Assembly: GCA_008638375.1 (NCBI GenBank)
Contig: CM018052.1
Coordinates: 15,652,450-15,716,449 of the forward strand
Direction of reading: 5' to 3'
Length of the DNA: 64,000 nt
Source of the DNA: Nyssa sinensis
Taxonomy: Eukaryota; Streptophyta; Magnoliopsida; Cornales; Nyssaceae
The notes below the pieces were generated by a model. It did no database searches. It saw only the letters and a program-made list of their open reading frames with translations, and had not been told where the DNA came from. Shown piece by piece: positions 45,974 to 57,287 of this stretch (position 1 is its first letter; every line of letters starts with the position of its first letter). The translations under genes were made by a program, and so were the position numbers.

Positions 45974-47452
45974 TCAGATCATTTCTTTTCCTTGTTCTTT
46001 CTTCTCCACCAACCTGCCTTCTAACTCGAAATGGCGATCTATCTCTTTCTCAATGAAACCCAGGTAATTCCTTGTTGAGTCTACATGTAGAGAAAAACTC
46101 CTAAAATCCAGCTCACCATTGTTACATTTGAGTTCTGGTGTCTTCTTAAGTCTTCCTCGTTTTTTTTTAAAGCTTAAAGGGCCTATTGTTTTTGTTTCTG
46201 TCACACCTCGTGGTTGGCTCACTACTTCCCAGTCCAACTTTCTTATTCTTCCTTCTTCGAAGTCCTTGTAAGCTTCTTTGATTGCTTCTAACTTTGAAGT
46301 TATGTTCACATTAATGTCTATTCCAGTCTCTTCAAAAAAGATAAAATTTCTAAGTTCTTCATTTTCACTAATTAGGTCCCAAAGCCACATAAATGTTCTT
46401 CAGTCATAAGCACTCTGTCTGAATAATTTGTATTATCCAAGTCTGAAACATGAGCATATTCCCAATAGGTGGATATCTTCGTGGCTACAGATAGAGTCAA
46501 TCTTTCCACAATGAAATGAAGACCCAAATCCGTGGAATAACTTGCATACACCGAAATTGATGCAGTATCCAGATGGGATAATAAAAGAAGGTATTTCTCA
46601 AGCCTGCCAAGATAACACAAGAATAACCAGCAGAGCACAAGCAAGCGGCTTTGCTTTGCCAATGAACAGTGGACCAATCAATATCATAAGGTGAAGTTGA
46701 GCAAGGAACTCGCACCAATCTCTCTCATTATCTTTGGTCACCAACAAGGCTCTTAAACAATTGTGTTTTGATAAATAAGGGATGATAATTGAAGGTGTCA
46801 AGTGTTTTAACTTATCACGTAGCCACATTGTTAGTAGCAAGGGGCTACCTCTGTTATCATTTGAGCCATCATGAACCAATTCCAAGCCATTCAAAGTCTC
46901 AGCAAGAACAATGCCTATCATATTATTGTCTTTGTTCAATTCAGTCATAACATCAATTACGTGGACATCAACTTGATTAGGCTCTTGGACAATCAAGAAA
47001 CTCAGGAAAATGCATAAAGCGAAGGCACACAGCTTGGTGTGACGAGCCACATGATTCATGAAAATTTCTAATAGGGGAAGTAAGGAAAAAGATTCACCTT
47101 GAACCAATTCTTTTCCCTTCTCAGTATCCAAGGCAAGTAAAGGGACAAAAAAAAAAAAGAATAACCACGAAGGGACGATCAATTTACCTTGAGCCGTGAC
47201 ATCAAAAATAGCACAAAACTTTTCAAAAGTGGGACAAATTTCTTCTAGATGAAAACAAAAGCAGTAATCAACAGGATCCCAAAAGCGAGCACAAACTTGC
47301 AACAGATGCCAATCTATGGTAACTTGGGCACGAGAGAAAATATCTTTCAGTTTTAATGCCCCCAAGTTAATCTTTTTCGAGCTCGAGAAGCAATACGGCC
47401 ATGTACGGATTTGTTCGTCAAAAACAGCCATATCCATGATTCCAGAAGCCAT
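45974..47452 (-). pseudogene. Antisense extra ORF with DUF7745-like retroelement domain
   Basis: Minus strand. The 284-codon frame from 47452 contains WHLLQVCARFWDPVDYCFCF followed by EEICPTFEKFCAIF. This matches the plant transposon-associated domain in which an L..A...FWDP..RCF.F...DL.PT.EEY motif is conserved. A low-complexity F run near residue 100 comes from an A-run. The frame ends near 46600, and a C-terminal part (46390-45974; TGIDINVNITSKLEAIKEAY, then a basic stretch and an ERDIDRHFELEGRL-like helix) is frame-shifted. It lies opposite to pol, as expected for a Tat-type antisense ORF. The molecular role of such ORFs is unknown. Confidence 0.65.
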
Positions 47453-48372
47453 CAGAGCAGATAGGTAGAAAATACAGCAATGGATCTATCAAGAGGCTTA
47501 ATATGATTAGTAGGGAGGTTTAAGGTTTGCAATATACCTTGAATACTTTCAATTCATTTCCAAGTTGGCTTAGGAGACTAATTTTCAAAAAAGGTGCAAA
47601 AACACGCAACAGACCGCAAAACTGCTCGAGATAGAGCGCGCTGCCCATCGGCACACCCTGAGTGCCGATCGGCACATAGATGAAAAAAACCCCCTCTCTG
47701 TGTGCCGCACACAGGGAAATTTCAAGCCATTTTGCCCAGTTTTGCCTCTTTTTGCTATTTTCCCCCCTGTTTTGTCAGTCCAAAACATGTCAGATACCAA
47801 TTCCTGTTCATTTTTGCTAATATTGCATACATTCAAAATAAAAGTGCATATATTGATCATTCATTGTTCAAACAAAACAAAATCAAAGAATCAAAAAATC
47901 AAAAAAATCAAAAACGAAAAAATTGTTCATCAAACAAAGTGTTCATAAAAAAAAAGAAGTGTCATCTAACGGCGCCCTCGCCATCATCTCTCTTGTTATC
48001 GAGACTGACAGGGAGGAGCCTCATCTTCCTCAATGTCCTCACTCTCGCTCTGCACCACCTGTCTCAACGTCCTACTCGGCCTAGCTAGTTGAGTGCGAAA
48101 GCTACTCGGTTGACTCTCGCATTTTTTCTTTGGCTCTCCTCCTTATCTCTCGCTAAGAATCCCTCTTCCAGGACGATCATTTTCTAAATTCATGTTCTCA
48201 AAACGAGAAACTCTAGCGGCCTGAAAGATCATAAGTTTTCAAGTCAATATCAATGTAATGTCAAAATGCAGCCAATGCATGAACAATAAAAAAAGGGAAT
48301 CATGTTCTTACGATGTCAGAGTCTATTCGACAAGTGGCTTTTCGCCATAACTCCACTATGACTTGGGAAACC
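47453..48372. other. Spacer between the two antisense ORFs with a CG palindrome
   Basis: It contains CCATCGGCACACCCTGAG followed by the perfect 14-bp palindrome GTGCCGATCGGCAC at 47662-47675. Related GTGTCGATCGGCAC is at 50541-50554. An AAAATCAAA-rich tract lies at 47875-47930. No coding sequence is recognised with confidence; it could be an intron of the antisense transcript or the border of a second element. Confidence 0.5.
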
Positions 48373-49660
48373 TTATGCATCAAGGCTGTGATGTAGATAC
48401 AAGCCTCCTCGTAAATGGTTTGGGCCACCTAAATTTCCAACAAAAGTTTGTTTCAATTTAAAGAGCAAAAAGACCATGAAAAATTTTAGGCAAGCTTTTA
48501 CCCCAGTCGAATAGTCTAGAGTCGGCAGTCCTTCAATAGCCTCGGTTAGCCGAGATAACTCTTCCAGCCCAGAATTTCCATCAGTAGTCATCACCAATAC
48601 ATTGAAATCTAGAAAATCTATTGGTAGCCCTATTTCACCTTCTGTGGCAGCAGCCTCCTGAGATGACTTATCACTCGCACTTGCCTTTCCAGTCTTAGGT
48701 GGAGGAGGCAAATCCCCAATCAAGGGAGGCATCAACTCCTCCAAGTAGCTCTTCATATGGCCAAACTGGTTGAAGAACCGTTGCATGGCCACCCCTTTAT
48801 AAAGCTTTAAGAAATCAGGGTTGAAGTCAAACGAGTCCAAGTCTTTTATGTTGGCCGGAGGCAGTATAGGAGAAAAAAGCTGCGCAGTCGTATCTACTTG
48901 GTGAATCACTCTCTCGCCCAAGTAATATTCCATCTCAAAAGGGTCTTCCAAAATCAAGCACAAGCATGTTAGTCCAATACTCCGCTTCATTGAGGCTAGA
49001 ACCACTCTCCAAAGATTCCATCGAATCTATCACAAATAAAAGCATGAGTTTCTCACATCACATATCAACAGATGGAGATTTCCAAATAAGGGGAACTGAC
49101 CATGTCCATCTAGAGCATGTCCAAGGCCTCTCGGAATCTCTACATTATATTCGCCCCCCGACGAGTCCACCTATTCGCCTTTCACCATTGCCACATGCGG
49201 GGAAATATGTTCTCTTCAACCTCCACCAATGGGTAGGGCAACAGTCGGAGTCCCTTGGTGATCGCTCAGCATAGCACGCACATCCAGCAGTATAAAACAG
49301 CTATTGTGGTGCCTCCCCAATTGAAGTACCCAAAATTTTTCACATCCTCCAAAGTAAGGAGGCACCAAAGGTGGATAGTGTCACCGGCGTTAGCCAAAAG
49401 GGTCTGACTAAATACAAAAAGCATGAAGGCTCTGGTCAATTGGTCTTCCTCAAGAGCACTTCGGCACTCCCAGAAGTGGAATTTTTCCAAGATATGCGTA
49501 ACCCACATCGCACCACCTAAGGCCAACCTATGCCACCACCCTAGAAGCCGAAAAACCTCATCACCCCGACTATGCATTTTCACTGTCTCATGGAATTCGA
49601 TCACCATCAACCCGAAGGTGATCATTGAGAAGTCAAAGGGAGTCAATGTTACCTCCCCGA
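48373..49660 (-). pseudogene. Antisense extra ORF with plant-mobile-domain (PMD)-like features
   Basis: Minus strand. The segment from 49646 reads MTPFDFSMITFGLMV (the V-T-P/L-DF..LTGL start of the plant mobile domain). It continues with LTRAFMLFVFSQTLLANAGD, LLTLEDVKNFGYFNWGG and TTIAVLYCWM, i.e. the PMD AR.FL...G..L and DWGG..LA.LY landmarks. A second frame (49005-48373) contains EMEYYLGERVIHQV and a Pro-rich linker (PPLIGDLPPPPKTGKAS). A frameshift and lost sequence lie between them (49266-49005). PMDs occur both in host proteins (MAIN/MAIL type) and in transposons; here the context is a retroelement 3' region. Confidence 0.62.
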
Positions 49661-51029
49661 ACCAGAGGTAGAAAGTGTTGGTGGTGTCCCACCATCTCTC
49701 CGCTAGAGCATAGAGAATCTTCTGGTCATAATCAACATGGACTATCTGGTATAAGAACGGCCCAAAATCGGCCTCTCTTTCCTACTCTTGGCATCAGAGA
49801 GGCAAATCAGCCCACTATTTTGCGATGTCCACCGCCGAGCCCCGAGCTCAGATTTCCAAGTCTAGTTGCAATGAACCAAAACCAATATGTTAGAAAATCT
49901 TTTCAAATTCCATAAGCATGCCAAAAAAGCATGAACCAAATGCAAAAAAACCAAGGAAAAGCAAAAACTACCCATTCTGGCATTTTCACAGACGCGTGGT
50001 GTGCACTTTCCAAAAGGCACGCAGGTAAACTTCTCATGCATGCATGCAACCAAGATTTCATGCAAAACGCTTTCAAAGAGTGAAAAGCAAACTAAATGCA
50101 TCAAGAATCAACTCAAAAATCTCATAACAATTGGAAAACAACTCAAGAAAATCTGTACTTAGTCATTACGAAACCATTGTGACAAATGGTGCATCGTCTC
50201 TTAGAGCAATCTCGTGTTGTTCTGAAAGCTTGGGGCTACTTTATATCAGAAGATTGTGCTATGCACTGGTTCGGCCATCCCCAAATCCTAATCAATATCA
50301 AACATTGGGTCCAAGTCACCAAGGCCTTCACTTGATATTTTCTCTTAAAATTTTTGAACTTGTTGTTGGAAATCAAGTTGTTTGATCTTCCAAGAGGTCA
50401 AAACAAGTGTCAAATACTTCAATCTAATAGCCTTCACAACTCTGCAAAAAATGGTCACAAGAGGGGTACGATAGAATTCAAGAATGCAATCAAAAATCAA
50501 AAGTGAAACAAATTTTAAAACACATTACCTAGGCACCTAAGTGTCGATCGGCACACAAGGGCTGGGTAAGGCACTTTTTGGGATTTGGCCCATTTTTGTG
50601 AATCTTGGCCCATTTTGGCCCATTTCTTGTCAAAGTCAAGCATTTTTGTCCAAGTATGTCTAAAAATCTGTCGTGATTCAACACCGAACATCCAAGGACA
50701 AACTGGTAATTTGCTAAATCCGGTCAATGTTGACTAACATGTTATTTACTGCCGTGGGCCCATTAATTTGAAACGGTCATCAAGTAACTTATGATTTCTT
50801 TCAAAAGATTATATGCATAGCATTTCCTTTAGTGGTCCCTCAAGATCCGGGCCACATTTTTCGAGCAAGGCACAACTACTCATTTCTCAAACAAATCAAG
50901 ATCATTAAGTCAACTCAACTCATTCCCTAGTGAAGTCCGAACCATTATCCTTTTCTCAAAGAATTTCATCTCCCTAGCATAGTACATTCTAGCATTGCCC
51001 ATGGAATCTTTATTCTCAATAAAGAAATC
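49661..51029. other. 3' region of the Tat-like element, no gene seen
   Basis: Contains the palindrome-like GTGTCGATCGGCAC (50541-50554) and a TTGGCCCATTTT-type repeat (about 50585-50630). Short ORFs here have no recognised similarity. Confidence 0.5.
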
Positions 51030-51450
51030 CTCTAAGGACATAATCCATCTTGACAAAAATCATCTCTGGACATAATTCATCTTGACAATCCATTCATTAA
51101 GGACATAATCTCATGAAAATTCTATTAAGATAGCATTCAAATTAGAAGAACCATGTTAGAATAGTATTCATTTTGGATAAGTCGTCAATCGCATCACCAT
51201 CTTGTTAGGATAGCATTCCTTTCAGGTAAGCCGTCAATCGCATCATCATCCTGTTAGGATAGCATTATTTTCAGGTATGTTGTCTATCGCATTCTCTCTT
51301 ATCAACCTACTACGATGGAATTTCATTTTAGGTGAACGCTCGATAACATAAGACCATCTTATGAGAACACAACCTCATGAAAGACTTGTTAAGATCGCAT
51401 TTCTTACCACGTAAGCCTCTGAGGAGTCATTTTCGAGGGTGTAACCTCAC
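51030..51450. repeat. Short tandem repeats in the 3' region (about 57-bp units)
   Basis: Units containing TTAGGATAGCATTC, TTTCAGGTAAG and CGTCAATCGCATCA recur about four times (51150-51350). They are preceded by a GGACATAAT(C/T)CATCTTGACAA series (51035-51110). Hypervariable 3' tandem repeats are typical of Tat-lineage elements. Confidence 0.8.
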
Positions 51451-51754
51451 AACAATCCTATCAAGATGAGTCTCTTTAAAGAAATCCAATAAGGACAGCG
51501 CTCCTTTCCATTGGTCATGAATTACAAACGGTCTGATTCGCCTAAGGGTGATACGTAGGAATCTCATAGAAGAATGAGTCCAACTATGTCAAGCAAAGAA
51601 ATCACAAATCAAGGTCAAAATGGCTATCTATTTTCCTTGCGTTTACGTTCACTTGCTTGGAAGTTCTGTCAATGAAGGGCTTTCTATAGACACCTCATTT
51701 TGTGACCCGATTACATAGTAGCAATTCAGTAATTATGCTAAGAAACCTACTTCA

Positions 51755-52801
51755 AGTAGGAATCTTCCTAATAGTCCTATTTCCATTAGGACTACTCTTA
51801 ACAGAGTCCTATTTCCGCTAGTACTCTTTTGGCAGAGTCCCGGTTCCGCTAGGACTCTCCTACCAGAGTCACAGTTACATTAGGATTCCTCTTAATAGAG
51901 TCCTATTCCCATTAGGACTCTCTTGTCAAAGTCTCAGTTCCATTAAGACTCCTCTTAATAAAGTCTTATTTCCGTTAGAACTCTTCTAACAAAGTCTTAT
52001 TCCCACTAGGACTCTCCTAACAAAGTCCTATTCCCACTAGAACTCTCCTTCCACAGTCCCAGTTCTATTAGGACTCCTCCTAACAGAGTCCTATTTTTAC
52101 TAGGACTCTCTTGTCAAAGTCTCAGTTCCATTAGGACTCCTCTTGAAAAAGTCCTATTCCTATTAAGAATTCTCTTAATAGAGTCCTATTCCGGCTACGA
52201 CTCTCCTGCCAGAGTCCCAGTTCCATTAGGACCCCTCCTGACAGAGTCTTATTCCCATTAGGATTCCTCCTAACAGAGTCTTATTCCCGCTAGGACTTGT
52301 AATAACCTGAATTTCTTTTTTTTTGGAATGAAAATTTTTCTTTTATTATTATTATTATTATTATCAAAATGGGTTGTGTATGTATATATATATAGGTAAT
52401 AAAATGTGTATACGTATATAAATGTGTGTATAATTATATATATAAATATATGTATATATATATATATATATAAATCTGATTGTGTGTATGGGTGTGTGCA
52501 GTGTACGGTTGTGTGTATGTGTGGATTGAGTGTGCCATACTCAAAGAGGAATGGGTGTGGCCACTGTTGAGTGTAAGAGAGTGGGTGGGGTGGTTGTGTG
52601 TGTGAATGAGTGTTCTCTGTGTGTGTATGTCATATAGGTGGAGTGTGTGTGCAGATTTGAACATGGAGTAGAGAGAGAGAATAATAGAGAGAGAGAGAGG
52701 AGTGTAATGTGTATGTATGTGTTGGGTCTTGAATTTTGGAGAGGAAAGAGAAAGGCCAAGGGGAGGAACTAAGAAGCAGAGGGTGATTTTGGAGCTTGAA
52801 C

Positions 52802-52839
<38 letters not shown>

Positions 52840-55750
52840 GCTGCACCAGAGAAAAATCTGAAAGTGGGTAAGCATGTTTGGTTCTGTTTTTAATTTTTAA
52901 AATGCATGAATTATGTAGTTAAATATGAGGGCTTGTAGAGTATGAAAAATAAAAAATAATGCAAAAGAAATCAACCAAAATGGTTGAGAAATGAGAGAGA
53001 AAATAGGGATTATAGGTAGTGGGAATAATCTGGGTTTTCAAGATTTTGTGTGTGAAACTTGGTTTAAAAGGGATAAAATTAATCATATGAACTGCAAGAA
53101 GTTTTTAGGAACAGAGGGGAGTCAAAACAATAGATAAATGGCCACAAAAAATTTGAAATAACCAGTTGGCCAGAAAACTAGTAGCAAGAAGAAATGGGGT
53201 TGTTTCGTTGATTTGGGAGGCTCAAAACTGTGCTAAGATGTTTTGAAAATACTTTAGGATGATTTGGAATCAAAAATGGTTTCGAGAACACCAAGAAAAT
53301 GAAATTTGAATTTTTGCAATTTCCGGCCACCGTCGTCGGAGAAGGTGACCGGAGACTCACAGGAAAACGGGGGTAAGATGACACTGTTCGGGTCTCGGGT
53401 TTGGTTCGGGTTCGGGTCGGGTCAAGACCGACCCACCCCTGCCATGTGTCAGCCGCATGTTTTAAATTAAAATGGGGATTGGGGGTGTTTGGCTACAGGG
53501 TTAATAAATTAAAAATTTGAATTAAATTGAAGGTAGGGATATCCTATCCCTGTTTTGGGTTTAGCCACTGTTTGGCTATCCGAATTAGGAATAAGAAAAT
53601 TGAAAATTGCAATTTGACTCTTGTACTTTTTGAAATTAAATTTGACCCCCAAAACTTTCGAAAATCCAAATTTGACCCTAGAACTTTTAATTAATTATGA
53701 TCTAACCCCCCTGAATAAAATATTAATTTAATTAATTAATTAAATTATTTAAATATCACAAAATAGTCCGGAGTCCAAATGGGACAATTCATTAGTGTAT
53801 TTTGACTATCTCGACTATTCTGAGACCAATGGTGAGGTCCGTTTTACTAGGCGGGGTCCCAAAAAATAAAAGACCCGTGATGACATTAAAAATTACCAAA
53901 ATGCCCTGAGTTGAAAAGTAGTCAAACGAACTCCGAATTAAGTAAACAAATAGTGAAATTTTATTATCTCAACTATTCTAGACTCAACGCAAAAAGAGGC
54001 CTCGGGATGTGAGGACCCGTAAAAGTGCAAAATGATCGTTTTGCCCTTTTTAGCTCGGAGGTCCGAATTAAATTCCGCAAAAGCCTAAACCTATTTTCTT
54101 CGACGTTTCGGACTCAACAATAGAGTTTAATTTGGCAGAATAGAAACTCATAAAATAAAGACATAAAATTTTATGAATAGCATATTTCACGTAGCAAATG
54201 AACTGAGTTGTATTTCATGATTTTAGGAACACGGAAAGGCAATGAGAAGGTGGTTTGACCTTCTACATTTTCACGGTAGTTCAGTTACACCGCGAGTACG
54301 ATTTCTTAGGGTTGAGACCAACCCATAAGGTACGATATATTGTGCTAAGTAAGAAATAGAATTAAGTTTAGGAGTAATTGCTATGTTGACTTGATGATTC
54401 ACATATTCGTTTGGTTGCTCATATGTTTATGTGTTCCTTGTTATCATTTTTGAAATTTTGGTGATGAATGAGAATCATGACTATGTGTATATCGCATGTG
54501 TTAGCATAATGTGTGAATTATATTCTTCGAGAATTGTTGGGATTATAAAATATGTGAATTAAAGCATGTGTTAAATGGACTATGTATAGCATGTAACCTT
54601 GATGAAATGATCTTCTGATTTGAATGTTATTGTGTAATACATTATTTAAAGCATGTTTCATGTGTGGATATGATGCTTTATTGAGATTACATTATGGCAT
54701 GGTGGAATCCTTGGACATGGTATGAGTTGAGCACGTGGTGCTGTGCATTATGAGGGTGCAAATTCTGTGGTGAAAAACCCAAAATTGGACATTGCATTTG
54801 GTGCCTGAACCAACGGGAGCAATCCGTGAAGGGACATTACATTGCATTTGGTACCCGAACCAACGGGAGCAATTCGTGAAGGGACATGACATTACATTTG
54901 GTACCCGAACCAATGGGAGCGATCCTGAAGGGACATGACATTACATTGGTACTCAAACCAACGAGAGCGTTCCGTAAAGGGACATGGGTGTGGCATAGAG
55001 TTGCATGGGTGTGTCACACATATTTTCATTGCATTGTGTTAATGAATTCATGAATGTGTGATGAATCTTGTTAATGCATTGTATGGATGAATTGGATGAC
55101 ATGTAGGTTATAATTGTGCATGTAGATATAACTGTACACTTGCACATGCCACGCCTTAGATCATGTTAATGAGTTGGATGGCATGTAGATTATTGCTAGT
55201 ACATTGTATGGATGACATTGAATGACATGTAGATATAACTGTACACTTGCACATGCCATGCCCTTAATTTTGTTTCTTGCATTAGCATTATATTGTACCA
55301 GCAGTTGAGTTGACCCATTCATGGGACACCATTTCAGATGATGCTCCCGGCACTTGAGACTTGAGGAAGTCTTGCAGAGTGGAGGAGACATGAGCTTAGA
55401 ATGATTTTAGTCCTTGGGGGCATGTTTTAAGATGTAAGGGCTTAAGCCCGAATGACATGTTGAATTTTTTTATTGATTGTGCTTTACATGGATGTACATT
55501 GAAGAAAATGAATGTAAGTTTAAGTTGAATTCATTAGATTGTCCTTTATTTTATTTTCTTTTAGCTTTGTTACTCGCACCTCAGATTCGTAGGAATTCGG
55601 GGCGTGACAGGACTCCTCCTAATAGAGTCCTATTCCTGCTAGGACTCTTGCCAGAGTCCCAGTTCCATTAGGACTCCTCCTAACAGAGTCTTATTCCTGT
55701 TAGGACTCATTCTGATAGTGTCTTACTCGTGTTAGGACTTTCTTACCCAC
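51755..55750. repeat. 31-32-bp hairpin tandem array, about 21 units (split by solo LTR)
   Basis: Typical unit: AGGACTC, then about 9 bases, then GAGTCCT or GAGTCCC, then a spacer ATTCCCRYT. Seventeen units precede the solo LTR (to 52297) and about four follow it (55610-55750). AGGACTC and GAGTCCT are complementary, so each unit can form a 7-bp stem. GAGTCCTATTCC and GAGTCCCAGTTCC variants tend to alternate, hinting at a dimeric higher-order unit. The related array at 59490-59770 has about nine units. Confidence 0.9.
52298..55609 (+). mobile_element. Solo LTR of the Tekay-like family (3312 bp) with GGACT target duplication
   Basis: It starts TGTAATAACCTG and ends GGAATTCGGGGCGTGACA, the same terminal words as the LTRs of 16984-27857 but in plus orientation. 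Internally it is colinear with them: a (TA)/(GT) microsatellite region, the GGGATATCCTATCCCTG block near 53540, GGACTC-type words around 53770-54120, and the GTACGATATATTGTGCTAAGTAAG block near 54330. GGACT flanks it on both sides (52293-52297 and 55610-55614), a perfect 5-bp target duplication. Degenerate ~60-bp repeats containing GGTACCCGAACCAACGGGAGC lie at 54780-54985. It is clearly diverged from the 3-kb LTR pair, so it is an older or different subfamily. Confidence 0.94.
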
Positions 55751-57287
55751 TAAAGGGTATTTTGGTCATTTTGGCACCTTTTTGCTCACTGAGGCCATTT
55801 TGGAAATTCTGGCATAATCCTTCCCTCACTAGGACTTCCTAGTCGCTTGAAGGGAATTTTCATAATTTCTATATCATTTTACTCATATGGAGGTATTTTG
55901 GTAATTTTAGCCCTTTGGTAATAAATCAGGGATAATTTAGTTTTTTCGCATGTCTTGTGGCAATCTAGAAATTTTCTACCGAATTGGAGGGCGATTTGGT
56001 AATCTTGAGTAATAGTAGTCTATGTAGGCTTAATTAGGACTTTCCACTTTTAGAGTTTCCATAAATCTAGTTGCTTGATATTTCCTTAAATAGAGATACA
56101 TTAAACCTTGACATTTTCATTTTAGAGTTTATTTTTCAATTAAAATTCTATTTTTCTTTTATCTCATTGGCTCTTGTATGTAGACACCAATTCTATTGGT
56201 TTGTGCATTGTCATAATTATTTATTAATTCATTTAGTTAGGATAATCATTCTTATTTAATTCTTTATTTATTTAATTAGATAATTATCACTCAAGACATG
56301 ATTCTAGCCCTCTCTTTTAGGGTTTCATCTTAGACCCTTGGATCAAAGCCCTATATTTTTTAATAAATCGAGCCCCTGTCAATCAGTTTTGGGGGACGGA
56401 GAAACACAAAATTTCTTTAGCCTCACGCTGGTAGTTTAATTCTAGAGTTCTCTCTATAAGAATCATCCCTCTCCCGAGGCTGAAGTCCTGCTGAAGTGAC
56501 AGCCTCCCTTCACGAAGCAAGTCGAAACAACTCTTTTCAATCCAAAAAACAAGCCAGAGAGCTGCCTGACTGAGGCATCCGAATCAGATCTTCCTAGCTA
56601 AAGTGTTGCCCGACTCCCACGATTGAATGAGGTATCTCTCAAACCCTTAGCAGTTTTCTTTAAGATCCAATTGATCTCGCCTCTTTTATCACTCTTGATA
56701 AAAGAGGGTAAACCAAAGAACTGCGTGACTCTGATTCCGTCTTCTAAACGGATACGTAAGAAGCCTTCAGACCCGAGTCAGATCTTCTTTTTGTCTTTTC
56801 TATTTTATTTTATATCTTTACACTAGATCTTTTATTATTTCCAAACTCACATCTCTTTTCAATTTTTTCATGACAAAATAGTCTTGCAAGTGAATATTTG
56901 GGGTCAATCCATTCGAATCAGGCAGGGTGGGTGCCTAACACCTTTCCACTCCGTACTTTAGCCTCCGAGCCTATTTTTCTAGTATTTCATTTTATTTCAG
57001 TGCTTTATCTTTATTTTGATCCATGTCAAGGGATCCTTTAGTATGTATTTAGGATTAAATTGATGTGATTTTCATTCTATTGCTTTCAATTTCCTTCATA
57101 TGTATTGTTCAATTGGTAACGGGTTTGTTTATTTTTTGTCTGAAAACAAGTTGGTGACTCCTCAATTTCTCTATCTCCCATAAGAGATGTTCCTTCCCAG
57201 CTTAAGGGTAGAAGATAGCTGGGATCCCTCTAAATTCATAGGAAAGAGGATTCATACTTTCCTTTTTTTTCGGTGTTAGCGCCTACA

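Larger units (their letters stand above)
45265..57287 (+). mobile_element. Tat-lineage gypsy element, 3' part, with nested solo LTR
   Basis: Plus-strand order: integrase C-terminal region (45265-45672), 3' untranslated region with antisense ORFs (47452-45974 and about 49660-48373), tandem repeats (51030-51450), a PPT-like tract (GAAGGGCTTTC), and LTR from about 51685. The LTR contains a 31-32-bp hairpin array interrupted by a 3.3-kb solo LTR. Everything 5' of the integrase tail is lost. The arrangement pol, antisense ORF, hypervariable 3' region, LTR is what is known for Tat/Ogre-type elements. Confidence 0.7.
51685..57287 (+). repeat. LTR of the Tat-like element, copy 1 (interrupted)
   Basis: Start TATAGACACCTCATTTTGTG (mutated TGTAGACA). 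Apart from the solo LTR at 52298-55609 it aligns with 59420-61306 over its whole length. Shared blocks include GCAATTC, TACTTCAAGTAG, TTCCTAGTC(G/A)CTTGA, AATTCATTTAGTTAGGATAATCATT, TCTTTTATCACTCTTGATAAAAGAG and TTTTTTCGGTG. A TGGTGACTCC word at 57152 (TGGTAACTCC at 61187) resembles a PBS, so the true LTR end may be near 57148 with about 140 bp of leader following. The similarity ends at 57287, where Copia RT begins. Confidence 0.8.

Noticed and set aside
47700..48088. Plus-strand ORFs of 82 and 128 residues
   Set aside because: Lys/Asn-rich translation of an A-rich tract, in overlapping frames, with no domain.
51755..52297. CRISPR-like array (about 31-bp hairpin repeats)
   Set aside because: Repeats are contiguous rather than separated by unique spacers, the host is a plant nuclear genome, and the array lies in an LTR that recurs at 59420.
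53178..53384. 68-residue minus-strand ORF in the solo LTR
   Set aside because: It lies within LTR sequence shared with the Tekay-like family and is not preserved as a frame there.
57149..57287. Treating TGGTGACTCC at 57152 as a certain PBS
   Set aside because: It would imply that copy 1 is a 5' LTR, which conflicts with the integrase tail, 3' repeats and PPT-like tract upstream. Kept as an open alternative only.
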